DNA of 64,000 bases from an uncultured Clostridia bacterium (GCA_934489015.1 CAKSSN010000001.1:186001-250000), one strand, 5' to 3'. Shown: positions 8,747-17,567, counted from the first letter of the stretch. The notes: generated by a model from the letters alone, not told the origin. Numbers and translations: made by a program.

Positions 8747-9310
8747 GTGTATCTTGTAGCAGGACTTGGAAATCCGGGCGACAATTATAAAATGACGCGG
8801 CATAATATAGGTTTTGAAACAATAGATTATATTGCGGATGAATATAACGTGAAAATAAAAAAGCTTAAGTTTAAGGCGCTCTATGGCGAAGCGGCGATAA
8901 ACGGGGAAAAGGTTTTGCTTGTAAAGCCGCAGACATATATGAATTTAAGCGGAGAGAGCATACGCGAGTTCAGCGCATTTTATAAAATCCCACCGGAGAA
9001 AATTATTATAATCTGTGATGATATTTCCCTTGCGCCCGGCAGAATACGCATAAGGCGCAAGGGCTCGGCAGGCGGACATAACGGTTTGAAATCTATAATT
9101 TATCAGCTTTGCAGCGATGAGTTCGTGAGAATTAAAATCGGGGTGGGCGCTCCGCAGCATGAGGATTATGAGCTTGCGGATTATGTTCTCGGCAGGTTTT
9201 CACGCGAGGAAATACCTGTTTTGGAGGACTCCATAATACGTACAAAAAAAAGCGTTGAGGAGATTATATCGCGCGGCGTTGACAGCGCAATGAATAAATA
9301 TAACCGATAA
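8747..9310 (+). CDS. pth: Peptidyl-tRNA hydrolase
   Basis: Pth recycles tRNA from peptidyl-tRNA dropped by stalled ribosomes. The 187-residue protein opens with YLVAGLGNPG and carries catalytic His in TRHNIGF and the conserved GSAGGHNGLKS and DD motifs. It starts at GTG 8747 with GGAG about 8 nt upstream. It lies 27 nt after glmU and 63 nt before mfd, probably on the same transcript. Confidence 0.97.
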   Translation: MYLVAGLGNPGDNYKMTRHNIGFETIDYIADEYNVKIKKLKFKALYGEAAINGEKVLLVKPQTYMNLSGESIREFSAFYKIPPEKIIIICDDISLAPGRIRIRRKGSAGGHNGLKSIIYQLCSDEFVRIKIGVGAPQHEDYELADYVLGRFSREEIPVLEDSIIRTKKSVEEIISRGVDSAMNKYNR

Positions 9311-9373
9311 ACAGATTAGCTTAGGGCTTTGGCTCTAAGCTGTTTGTGTTTGATTTGTGGGAAGGGCTGTAAT

Positions 9374-12300
9374 ATGAATATATCAGACATATTAAAGGAC
9401 TATGAGCCGTATGAGGAGCTTTGTGAAAAAATAAAATCGAAAAACTTTCCAATAGATGTTGTTGGAATTTGCGAAGCGGCTGAGGGGCATTTTATTTCAT
9501 CGGTCAGCGAGAAAAAGTCGGCTGTAATATGCTATACCGATATGGAGGCGGCAGCTCTATACAAGGAGCTTTCGTTTTATGCGGACAATGTGTATCATTT
9601 CCCGTCGAGAGAGCCTGTCGTATACAATATAGAAGCCGCCGGCAAGGAAGCGCAGTACAGAAGATTGAGGTCGCTTTTCGCATGGGAGCGCGGCGGTATT
9701 ATGGTAACAAGCGTTGACGCTGTTATGCAGTATACCATATCCCCCGATAAGTTTTCCGAAATGCGTCTTGAGTTTAAGGTCGGGGACACGTGCGACCTTG
9801 ACGATATGAGAAAAAAGCTTGTTGAGTTCGGATATACATCCTCCGCAGAGGTTGACGGCGCAGGCCTTTTTTCCGTACGCGGCGGAATAATAGATATTTT
9901 TTCTCCGAATATGAAGCTGCCGGTCAGAATAGAGCTGTTTGACGATGAAATAGACTCAATAAGATATTTTGACTGGGAAACTCAGCGCAGCGTTGAAAAT
10001 GCCGACAATGCCGTTGTAATTGCAGCTTCGGAAAATGTTATGACAGACGGCGAGTGGAAAAAACTTGCCGAAATTCTGGAGGAGCTTTGCGAAAAATACC
10101 CCGATGACGATGATTTATCTTCGGAGCTTGACAGGGCAAAGGACAGAGTATTGTTCCCGTCGGTTGATAAGTATATAAGCGCGGCAGCGGGCAGATTTTC
10201 ATCCTTCTGCGATTATTTGTCGGACGATTTGGTGTTTTTGGTAGACTCGGAGCGTATAAACGACCGTATTTCAAATTTTGCCGAAGACAGAGCGGAGCAG
10301 TATGCGGATTTGATTGAAAAGGGAATACTGCATGGAGATATAAAGCTTTTTTCCGACAAGACAGATGTTTTAAGCTGTTTATTAAAGCAGAGAATTATTA
10401 ATATAAACGCTCTCGGAAGCGGAATTGATTTCGGAGCGCGGCAGACGGTGTCGTTTCACGGGAAAATAGATTATCTTTACGAGGATATGGAAAAGTGGAA
10501 AGAAAACCATACCACCGCCGTAATTCTTGCGGTGACGGAGGATAAGGCAAAAAATCTTTTCGGTGTTATATCCGATAAGGGCTATGACTGCGTGCTTTGC
10601 AAAAAAAAGGAAATTGAAGAGGGAAAAATTAATATTTGTATCGGAAACGTAAAAAGCGGCTTTGAATATCCGAAGCTGGGATTTATACTTATATCCGACC
10701 GCGAAATTTTTGAGGGACACGAGCGCAGAGTAAGGCGCAAAACGGAAAATGCAAAAAGAATAAAATCGTATAACGATATACACGTAGGCGATTATGTTGT
10801 TCATCAGGTTCACGGAATAGGTATTTATGACGGTATTAAAAAAATGACCGTTTCGGGCGTAACAAAGGATTATCTTAAAGTAAATTATCGCGATAATGAC
10901 ATTTTGTATGTTCCGATAGACCAGCTTGACCTTTTGTATAAATATGCCGGCAGCGACGACAGCAAGGCAAAGGTAAATAAGCTCGGCGGCAAGGAATGGA
11001 CAAAAACAAAGCAAAAGGTTAAAAAATCCACAGACGATATGGCAAAGCGGCTTGTAAGGCTCTATGCTGCGCGTGAAAAATCAAAGGGCTTTGCTTTTTC
11101 GCGCGACACCGTTTGGCAGAGAGATTTTGAGGATGAGTTTGTGTATTCCGAAACGGAGGACCAGCTCAGAAGCATTGAGGAAGTAAAGGCGGATATGGAA
11201 AGCCAAAGGCCTATGGACAGACTTCTCTGCGGAGATGTGGGCTACGGCAAGACAGAAGTTGCGCTCAGGGCGGCGTTTAAGGCCGTTACCGACAGCAAGC
11301 AGGTTGCATATCTTTGCCCGACAACAATCCTTGCAATGCAGCATTACAATACGTTTGTTGAGCGTATGCGGAATTTCCCGATAAAGGTTGAAATGCTTTC
11401 AAGGTTTCGCACAAAAACTCAGCAAACTAAGATTTTAAAGGCGCTCAAATCCGGCGAGATAGATATTTTAATCGGAACGCACCGTATTCTTCAAAAGGAT
11501 GTTGTTTTTAAGGATCTCGGATTTCTTATTATAGACGAGGAGCAACGATTCGGAGTAAGTCACAAGGAACAGCTTAAGGAAATAAAAAAGAATATTGATG
11601 TTTTGTCCATGACCGCAACTCCTATACCGCGAACGCTTCATATGTCAATGATCTCGGTGCGCGATATGTCGGTGCTTACGCAGCCGCCGCAAAACAGGTA
11701 TCCTGTTCAGACGTATGTACTTGAACAAAACAGGACTGTCTTAATTGATGCAATGCGCCGCGAGCTGAGTCGCGGAGGACAGGTGTTTTATATGTATAAT
11801 CGTGTGCAGGGCATATATAAAACGGCGCAGTGGATTCAGGAAGCGTTTCCGAATAAGACTGTTCGCGTCGGACACGGGCAGATGAGCGAATCGGAGCTTG
11901 AGGATATAATGAATGACATGGTTATGGGCTATACTGATATTCTTGTATGCACAACGATTATAGAAACCGGTCTCGATATTCCGAATGCAAATACGATTAT
12001 AATAGAAAATGCCGATAAAATGGGCCTTTCCCAGCTTTATCAGCTAAGAGGCCGCGTGGGAAGATCAAACAAGAAGGCGTATGCATATCTTACTTATGTT
12101 CGGGATAAATCGCTTTCGGAGGTTGCGTCAAAGCGTTTGCAGGCTATAAAGGAGTTTACGGAGTTCGGGTCGGGCTTTAAAATTGCGCTTAAGGACCTTG
12201 AAATTCGCGGCGCGGGCGATATTCTCGGCGCGCAGCAGCACGGGCATATGGATTCTGTCGGTTATGATTTATACTGCAAAATCCTTAAAAGGAGCATTGA

Positions 12301-12799
12301 TGAGGTACGCGGCGAAACGGTGCAGGAAGAGGACCTTCAGACATCAATTGATATTAATATTGACGCTTATCTGCCGGAGCGCTATATAAGCGAATCGTCG
12401 CAGAGAATAGATATTTACAAAAAGATTTCTTCCATTGATACGCTTGAAGATAAAATGGAAATTACCGATGAGCTTATAGACCGCTACGGAAATCTCCCGA
12501 CGCCGGCTAAAAACGTAATTGAAATAGGCTATATAAAGGCACGCGCAAGGCTTGCCGGTATTTCGGAGCTTACAGAGCGCAGCAGATGGCTTAATATAAA
12601 ATTTGCAAAGGCTGATGTGGCTGTTCTTCTCGGACTTGCGCAGAGCAACCCGAATAAGTATAAGCTTGTGCCGTCGGAAGAGGCTCAAATGAATGTAAAG
12701 CTTGAAACAAATAACAAGCTAAAGGAAACAGCCGATATAATCGAGCTTTTTATACTTCCGGAGTCGGATGAGGAAATTAAATCAACGCCTGATTGTTGA
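9374..12799 (+). CDS. mfd: Transcription-repair coupling factor
   Basis: Mfd removes RNA polymerase stalled at DNA damage and recruits UvrA. The 1141-residue protein contains the UvrB-like N-terminal part, the RNA-polymerase-interacting domain (DYVVHQVHGIGIYDGI), a RecG-like helicase core with Walker A GDVGYGKTE and Walker B IIDEEQRFG, the motif SMTATPIPRTLHMS and a C-terminal TRCF domain. ATG 9374 (MNISDILK) has a GGGAAGGG ribosome binding site 8-10 nt upstream; the longer frame from 9329 is not supported. It ends before a strong terminator. Confidence 0.97.
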   Translation: MNISDILKDYEPYEELCEKIKSKNFPIDVVGICEAAEGHFISSVSEKKSAVICYTDMEAAALYKELSFYADNVYHFPSREPVVYNIEAAGKEAQYRRLRSLFAWERGGIMVTSVDAVMQYTISPDKFSEMRLEFKVGDTCDLDDMRKKLVEFGYTSSAEVDGAGLFSVRGGIIDIFSPNMKLPVRIELFDDEIDSIRYFDWETQRSVENADNAVVIAASENVMTDGEWKKLAEILEELCEKYPDDDDLSSELDRAKDRVLFPSVDKYISAAAGRFSSFCDYLSDDLVFLVDSERINDRISNFAEDRAEQYADLIEKGILHGDIKLFSDKTDVLSCLLKQRIININALGSGIDFGARQTVSFHGKIDYLYEDMEKWKENHTTAVILAVTEDKAKNLFGVISDKGYDCVLCKKKEIEEGKINICIGNVKSGFEYPKLGFILISDREIFEGHERRVRRKTENAKRIKSYNDIHVGDYVVHQVHGIGIYDGIKKMTVSGVTKDYLKVNYRDNDILYVPIDQLDLLYKYAGSDDSKAKVNKLGGKEWTKTKQKVKKSTDDMAKRLVRLYAAREKSKGFAFSRDTVWQRDFEDEFVYSETEDQLRSIEEVKADMESQRPMDRLLCGDVGYGKTEVALRAAFKAVTDSKQVAYLCPTTILAMQHYNTFVERMRNFPIKVEMLSRFRTKTQQTKILKALKSGEIDILIGTHRILQKDVVFKDLGFLIIDEEQRFGVSHKEQLKEIKKNIDVLSMTATPIPRTLHMSMISVRDMSVLTQPPQNRYPVQTYVLEQNRTVLIDAMRRELSRGGQVFYMYNRVQGIYKTAQWIQEAFPNKTVRVGHGQMSESELEDIMNDMVMGYTDILVCTTIIETGLDIPNANTIIIENADKMGLSQLYQLRGRVGRSNKKAYAYLTYVRDKSLSEVASKRLQAIKEFTEFGSGFKIALKDLEIRGAGDILGAQQHGHMDSVGYDLYCKILKRSIDEVRGETVQEEDLQTSIDINIDAYLPERYISESSQRIDIYKKISSIDTLEDKMEITDELIDRYGNLPTPAKNVIEIGYIKARARLAGISELTERSRWLNIKFAKADVAVLLGLAQSNPNKYKLVPSEEAQMNVKLETNNKLKETADIIELFILPESDEEIKSTPDC

Positions 12800-12902
12800 T
12801 TTTGAAGCTGTTTCATCTGGAAGGGAAAGGAGCTGTTTAAACCGTCTCTCAGGTGTGTTTACAGATTGCTCTGTGGCAGTTATCAATAAAGGCATTATTT
12901 TA

Positions 12903-12939
12903 AAAATTCCGGCGCAAAAAAATGCGTCGGAATTTTTTT
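12903..12939 (+). terminator. Rho-independent terminator after mfd
   Basis: Stem AAAATTCCG (12903-12911) with CGGAATTTT (12928-12936), extended by GCGCA/TGCGT, followed by a run of seven T. It closes the glmU-pth-mfd transcript. The remaining bases of 12800-13093 hold no supported gene; the second half is the rny terminator. Confidence 0.9.
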
Positions 12940-12993
12940 ACTTTGCTTTTGTATGAGTTCAATTCTCCCGCGCCCGAAAAGCTTAATTGACAG

Positions 12994-13060
12994 CAAAAAA
13001 ATAAAGCGTCTGCAAAAAGGTAGAAGCCGGCAAAAAGCCGCTTTCTGCAATACGCTTTAT
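12994..13060 (-). terminator. Rho-independent terminator of rny
   Basis: Read on the minus strand, ATAAAGCGT (13052-13060 complement) pairs with ACGCTTTAT (13001-13009 complement) around a long, partly paired arm with a GGC/GCC apical stem, and is followed by seven T. It faces the mfd terminator, so the two convergent transcripts are closed independently. Confidence 0.85.
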
Positions 13061-13093
13061 AATTATTCTAACCCGTCAGGCAAGGATAGCTGA

Positions 13094-14665
13094 TTATTTA
13101 GCATAATCAACAGTTCTTGTCTCTCGAATCAGACTTACCTTAATTTGTCCCGGATATTCAAGCTCGCTTTCGATTTTCTTTACGATATTGCGGGCAACGA
13201 GTACCATTGACGAATCGTTGACAACCTCAGGTTTAACCATAATTCTGATTTCTCGGCCTGCCTGAATTGCAAATGACTTTTCAACTCCGTCAAATTCGTT
13301 TGCAATGTCTTCAAGCTTCTGAAGTCTTTGAATATAGGTTTCAAGATTTTCACTTCTCGCACCGGGACGTGCAGCCGAGATAGCATCGGCAGCCTGCACA
13401 ATACAAGCAACAAGAGTTTCCGGCTCAACATCACCGTGATGCGCCATAATTGCATGAATAACCTCTTTGTTTTCGCGGTACTTCTTAGCAATATCCGCAC
13501 CGATTGTAACGTGAGAGCCTTCAATTTCATGGTCAACGGCTTTACCTATGTCATGCAGCAGACCGGCTCTTTTTGCAAGCTTAATATCAAGTCCGAGCTC
13601 GCCTGCCATAACGCCTGCAAGGTGAGATACCTCAATTGAATGGCGAAGCACATTCTGACCGTAGCTTGTACGAAATCTCAGCTTTCCGAGAAGCTTGATA
13701 AGCTCAGGATGGAGTCCGTGAACGCCTGTTTCAAATGCGGCATTTTCTCCCTCCTGCTTAATTGTAGCTTCAACCTCTTTCTTAGCCTTTTCAACGCTTT
13801 CTTCAATCCTTGTCGGATGAATTCTTCCGTCTGCAATAAGCTTATCGAGTGCAATTTTTGCAATTTCACGTCTTATCGGGTCGAAGCTTGAAACAATAAC
13901 CGCCTCCGGAGTATCGTCTATGATAAGCTCAACGCCCGTAAGCGTTTCAAGAGTGCGGATGTTTCTGCCTTCACGGCCTATAATTCTTCCTTTCATTTCG
14001 TCATTCGGCAGATTAACAACCGATACCGTTGTTTCCGCAACGTGGTCGGCAGCAACCTTCTGAATAGACAATGCGACAATTTTTTTGGCATTACGTTCGG
14101 CGTTTTCCTTAGCCTCCAGTTCAATTTCCTTAACCATTTTTGCCGCGTCGTGACGGGTTTCGTTTTCAATCTCCTTCATGAGAATATCGCGCGCCTCGTC
14201 ACGCGTCAGACTTGAAATTTTTTCAAGCTGAATTGTTTGCTCTTTCTTAATTTCTGCGATTTCGTGATTTTTCTGTTCCAAATCCTTAAGCTTCTGATTG
14301 AGCGTGTTTTCTTTTTTTTCAAGCGACTCATTCTTTCGTTCAAGGTTTTCTTCCTTTTGGTTAATTTTGCGCTCCTGACGTCCTATTTCCGAACGTCTTT
14401 CTTTGATTTCCTTGTCAAAGTCCGCTCTTAACTTTTGATTTTCTTCCTTTGCCTCAAGCATGAGCTCACGCTTTTTTGCATCAGCAGCCTTTGTCGCTTC
14501 CTCAATTATGCTCTGTGCTTTTTTCTCTGCCGAGCCGTATTCGGCTTCTGCAACCTTTTTTCTGTATGCTACGCCGAGAAAAAAGGAAACAACGTTCAGC
14601 AGTGCAAAAAATACAAGAACACAGGTTAATATAATTTCTAACTTTTCTATTTTAAGCACCCCCAT
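13094..14665 (-). CDS. rny: Ribonuclease Y
   Basis: Membrane-anchored endoribonuclease that starts mRNA decay in Bacillota. The 523-residue protein has one N-terminal membrane helix (about residues 10-32), a long coiled coil (about 35-200), a KH domain with GRIIGREGRNIRTLE and an HD domain with LLHDIGKAVDHE near residue 370. The ATG (14665-14663) has no clear Shine-Dalgarno; its third codon is GTG within GGGGGTG, so the exact start is uncertain by a few codons. A 230-nt structured leader and a minus-strand promoter lie upstream. Confidence 0.96.
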   Translation of the reverse strand: MGVLKIEKLEIILTCVLVFFALLNVVSFFLGVAYRKKVAEAEYGSAEKKAQSIIEEATKAADAKKRELMLEAKEENQKLRADFDKEIKERRSEIGRQERKINQKEENLERKNESLEKKENTLNQKLKDLEQKNHEIAEIKKEQTIQLEKISSLTRDEARDILMKEIENETRHDAAKMVKEIELEAKENAERNAKKIVALSIQKVAADHVAETTVSVVNLPNDEMKGRIIGREGRNIRTLETLTGVELIIDDTPEAVIVSSFDPIRREIAKIALDKLIADGRIHPTRIEESVEKAKKEVEATIKQEGENAAFETGVHGLHPELIKLLGKLRFRTSYGQNVLRHSIEVSHLAGVMAGELGLDIKLAKRAGLLHDIGKAVDHEIEGSHVTIGADIAKKYRENKEVIHAIMAHHGDVEPETLVACIVQAADAISAARPGARSENLETYIQRLQKLEDIANEFDGVEKSFAIQAGREIRIMVKPEVVNDSSMVLVARNIVKKIESELEYPGQIKVSLIRETRTVDYAK

Positions 14666-14894
14666 AAAAAAATTTTAGGGTGCATTCTTAAAATGAACGC
14701 TTATACAAGCAGCGCTGCTGCGCCGCCAAGCATAGCAATTGCAGGTTTTATATCTGCTATGTAGTTTATATGAGCGTTCTCAAAATATTAAGAATGCTCC
14801 TTTTAAGTATGATTATTAACTACACATATCTGCTGCTTTAGCAGATACTTTCATATTAAAAATACAGAAATTATTTTTAAGAATATCAGCATAC
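14666..14894 (-). promoter_or_regulatory. Structured 5' leader of rny
   Basis: The stretch between the rny promoter and start can fold well. P1: GCATTCTTA with TAAGAATGC (14682-14690/14789-14797). P2: GAACGCT with AGCGTTC (14695-14701/14773-14779). Inside are two arms: P3 CATAGCA/TGCTATG (14731-14737/14755-14761) and P4 GCGC-TGCT-GCGC (14712-14723). A separate 7-bp hairpin lies at 14828-14846, and CACCC/GGGGTG can pair across the rny start. This forms a three-way-junction RNA about 115 nt long. It may sense a signal or be an RNase Y autoregulation site; I cannot match it to a known family. Confidence 0.55.
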
Positions 14895-14900
14895 ATTAAT

Positions 14901-14929
14901 ATTTTATAACATTTCGGCGCGTTTGTCAA
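14901..14929 (-). promoter_or_regulatory. Sigma-A-type promoter of rny
   Basis: On the minus strand, TTGACA (complement of 14924-14929) is followed after 17 bp by TAAAAT (complement of 14901-14906). It points into the rny leader and is divergent from the promoter at 15029-15057. Confidence 0.75.
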
Positions 14930-15028
14930 GATGTTTTTCATCTTTTTTTCGGTTGTTACATATTTGTAATGTTTTTGCGCGAATTATAAGGAAAATTCGT
15001 ATAAATTACATATGTTTGAAAAAATGTG

Positions 15029-15057
15029 TTGACAAATGTGTCTAAATGTAGTATAAT
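15029..15057 (+). promoter_or_regulatory. Sigma-A promoter of the small HTH-protein gene
   Basis: Consensus TTGACA (15029-15034), 17-bp spacer and TATAAT (15052-15057), about 30 bp before the ribosome binding site GGAGG of the gene at 15090. With the divergent rny promoter it leaves about 100 bp of shared control region. Confidence 0.9.
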
Positions 15058-15089
15058 AAAATTAAACTGTAACTTGGAGGATGAGAATC

Positions 15090-15494
15090 ATGGACGTATT
15101 AACAAATTTGATTAAGAGCGAGATTAAAAGACAGTACAAAAGCGTAAGAAATTTTTCCGCTATAAGCGATATTCCTTACAGCACACTTGCCAATTCGCTC
15201 AGTAAAGGCGTAGGGCTTACATCATATGAAACCGTAAGCAAGATTATGGCAACTCTCGGAATTAACCCTATCGTTAATAAAAATAAGCTTACTTTTTATA
15301 ACGATAGATTTTATGACATTAACGAGATGATGTCAAAGCTTGACGCAAAAGGCTTGCATACGGTTGAAACAATTTTAAATGTTGAATATGAGCGCTGCTG
15401 CCCCGACGAGCCTAAAGAGGCTTCGGCTATGAAAAATTCATATGCCGAAAATAAAGAAGAAATTGAAAAGCGCATTTCAGAAAAAAGAGCTTAA
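15090..15494 (+). CDS. Small helix-turn-helix protein, function unknown
   Basis: A 134-residue protein. Residues about 1-65 (MDVLTNLIKSEIKRQ..., then NFSAISDIPYSTLANSLSKG) resemble an XRE-like helix-turn-helix with a short recognition helix; the rest is helical and charged with no recognised domain. ATG 15090 is chosen because GGAGG (15076-15080) lies 9 nt upstream, whereas ATG 15081 directly abuts it. The consensus promoter suggests strong constitutive or repressor-controlled expression. It is divergent from rny; whether it regulates rny or itself is unknown. A terminator follows. Confidence 0.8.
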   Translation: MDVLTNLIKSEIKRQYKSVRNFSAISDIPYSTLANSLSKGVGLTSYETVSKIMATLGINPIVNKNKLTFYNDRFYDINEMMSKLDAKGLHTVETILNVEYERCCPDEPKEASAMKNSYAENKEEIEKRISEKRA

Positions 15495-15540
15495 TAAAAT
15501 ATATTAGGCATTAAAGACGTTAAATTTATCCTTCTTTTAA

Positions 15541-15580
15541 CCGCTGCCGCATTTTTAATGCGGCGGCGGCCTTTCTTTTT
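15541..15580 (+). terminator. Rho-independent terminator after the HTH-protein gene
   Basis: GCCGCATT and AATGCGGC form a GC-rich stem around a TTT loop, extended by CCGC/GCGG, and are followed by CCTTTCTTTTT. It separates this gene from the convergent cysteine desulfurase gene. Confidence 0.85.
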
Positions 15581-15600
15581 GTGCGTTTAAAATGCACATT

Positions 15601-16734
15601 TTATGTGCAGTGGCTTTTTATATATTCATAAATGGCGTCAATGGCGGCATTTTTGTCGTTTAGCGTGCTGAAAAATCCGAACGATACGCGGACGGAGCCT
15701 GTTTTTTCGCTTCCGAGCGCACGGTGCGCGAGCGGCGCGCAGTGGTAACCGGCGCGGACGATTATATTTTTTTCTCTGTCGAGATATTCTTCTATTTCCG
15801 CCGGGTCGCAGCCGTGTATATTAAACGAAACCGTGCCGTTTTTGTTATTTGCATACGGAGCGTATACTACCGCATTTTTTATGCACATCAAATCCTCCGT
15901 AAAGCTTTTGGCAAGGCAGCTTTCCGCACCGAGAGTATAGCCGATATTGTCCTTTGCGATTTTTGCGGCGGTGCCGAGCGCCATTATTGCCGGAGTGTTC
16001 ATTGTGCCGCTTTGCAGCATATCCGGCATAAAATGAGGCTGCATAACGCTTTCCGACATACTGCCCGTTCCGCCCGTTATAATCGGCTCAATTTCAACGT
16101 TTTCCGAAACATAAAGTCCGCCCGTGCCGAGAGGACCCAAAAGACCCTTGTGTCCGGAAAAGGCTATCATATCTATTCCCGTTTTTTCGGCGTTTATTTC
16201 AATTATTCCGGCGCTTTGCGCAGCGTCAAGCATAAATAATATTCCGTATTTTTTGCATATCTCGGCAATTTTATCTATATCCTGAATTGTGCCGCATACG
16301 TTTGATACGTGAGAGCATACAACAAGTGCGGTTTCCGGCTTTATGGCATTTTCAATATCGGCAGGCTCAACAAAGCCGTTTTCGTCGGCCGGCACAATGG
16401 TGACATTTCCCCATTTTGCAGCGGGACGTAAAACGCTGTTGTGATCCATTGCGGTTACAATAACATGGTCGCCGCTCTTTAAAGCGCCGAGCATTCCCAT
16501 ATTTATCGCATATGTTGCGTTCGGCATATATGCTATTCGCATCGGATCGCTTATGCCGAGCAGCCCGGCAAGCGTTTCGGATGTTTTATTTATTCCTTCA
16601 ATGGCTTTTATACTTTGTCTGTGTGCGCCTCTGCCGGCGTTTACGCTTGAAAAAAGAGTTTCGCGCCACATTTTAAGCGTAACCTTTAGCGGCTTTTTAG
16701 CACTTGTGGCGGCGTTGTCAAGATATATCATCAT
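15601..16734 (-). CDS. Cysteine desulfurase family protein (class V aminotransferase)
   Basis: PLP enzyme of 377 residues in the NifS/SufS/CsdA superfamily, likely releasing sulfur (or selenium) from cysteine (or selenocysteine). It begins IYLDNAATS, carries the PLP lysine in SGHKGL (Lys196) and the catalytic cysteine in the mobile loop GYHCAPLAH (Cys332). The start ATGATG at 16734-16729 overlaps the 3' end of the DUF3343 gene upstream, so the two are coupled. There is no scaffold (IscU/SufU) gene beside it, so it is probably not the main Fe-S cluster enzyme. It resembles the clostridial cysteine desulfurase-like subfamily usually found with a DUF3343 partner. Confidence 0.9.
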   Translation of the reverse strand: MMIYLDNAATSAKKPLKVTLKMWRETLFSSVNAGRGAHRQSIKAIEGINKTSETLAGLLGISDPMRIAYMPNATYAINMGMLGALKSGDHVIVTAMDHNSVLRPAAKWGNVTIVPADENGFVEPADIENAIKPETALVVCSHVSNVCGTIQDIDKIAEICKKYGILFMLDAAQSAGIIEINAEKTGIDMIAFSGHKGLLGPLGTGGLYVSENVEIEPIITGGTGSMSESVMQPHFMPDMLQSGTMNTPAIMALGTAAKIAKDNIGYTLGAESCLAKSFTEDLMCIKNAVVYAPYANNKNGTVSFNIHGCDPAEIEEYLDREKNIIVRAGYHCAPLAHRALGSEKTGSVRVSFGFFSTLNDKNAAIDAIYEYIKSHCT

Positions 16735-16981
16735 AAACACTCTCCCCGTTTTCAAGGCGCTCACGGTATAGACCTCTTATTTTTATTCCCGTTTCGGACG
16801 ATGTTGTAAGAAGGGCTGACATACAGCTGTCCGGCAACTTGACTGCATATGAGCAGCCTCCGCTGCTGAGAGTTTGCGGCGTGTGTATTACACGTGAGCT
16901 TATGCAGCCTTTCTTTTCTACAGCCTTTGAAAGCCGCGAAGCCGTCGTAATTGCACCGGTTACCGCAAGAATATACGCCAT
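16718..16981 (-). CDS. DUF3343 protein, putative Se/S carrier-like
   Basis: An 87-residue protein with the DUF3343 pattern: an N-terminal strand-helix (AYILAVTGAITTASRLSKAV) and a cysteine-containing loop SSGGCSYAVKL. Family members are proposed sulfur or selenium carriers and occur beside cysteine desulfurases. ATG 16981 is favoured because GAGGTG lies 6 nt upstream; the GTG at 16990 overlaps that site. Its stop overlaps the start of the desulfurase gene, which supports a sulfur handover role (inference). Confidence 0.8.
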   Translation of the reverse strand: MAYILAVTGAITTASRLSKAVEKKGCISSRVIHTPQTLSSGGCSYAVKLPDSCMSALLTTSSETGIKIRGLYRERLENGESVYDDIS

Positions 16982-17176
16982 GTGTTTCACCTCTTTTTTT
17001 ATGCTTTTTCGATAATACCGCTGTCAATATAAAATCAGCCGCATTTTTTGCGGCGGCAGACCCCAATAGTGCGGCTGCTTATAATATAATATGCAAATGG
17101 ATTTTAAATTGTTGTATAAATTTGTAAAATGCGGGGGATAATATTTTTGAAAATGCTTTGAGCAAGGAGTGGTTTT

Positions 17177-17473
17177 ATGAAAAACTCAACGAGAAAGGTA
17201 GTTATACTTGACAATGTTTCATCTCCATATATCCATCAGGCGATTATAGTGCTAAATGATTTGTCGGCAGGTAACGAGAGCAAAGCGGTAAGCGACGCTG
17301 AAAAAATTGTAAACGAATATCTGAAAAGGCACGCAAATGAGGAGGATGACATAAAAATTTACTCAAAATCAAGCGGCGCGCGAAGAAAAAAGAAGAAATT
17401 TTCTTTTTTGAAGCTTATGCTCAGCGCAATTATAGCCGCTGTTGTGTGCGCTGCCGTTTTAAAGCTTTTATAA
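17177..17473 (+). CDS. Small predicted tail-anchored membrane protein, unknown function
   Basis: A 98-residue protein with a soluble N-terminal part (KVVILDNVSSPYIHQAIIVLND), a basic patch SGARRKKKKF near residue 70 and a single hydrophobic helix at the very C-terminus (LMLSAIIAAVVCAAVLKLL). The layout suggests a tail anchor in the cytoplasmic membrane with the N-terminus inside. AAGGAG lies 8 nt before the ATG. It is not recognised as a named family and has no operon partner. Confidence 0.75.
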   Translation: MKNSTRKVVILDNVSSPYIHQAIIVLNDLSAGNESKAVSDAEKIVNEYLKRHANEEDDIKIYSKSSGARRKKKKFSFLKLMLSAIIAAVVCAAVLKLL

Positions 17474-17567
17474 GGGTATTAAATAGCCTGCTGCAATTTT
17501 AGCTTAATTTGCGGCAGACTTTTTATTTTGAAAAAATTTTTTTCGTGCAGAAAAAAGCGAAAATATA

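Noticed and set aside
12768..12956. Short frame after mfd
   Set aside because: It overlaps the end of mfd and runs through its terminator; its composition is not protein-like.
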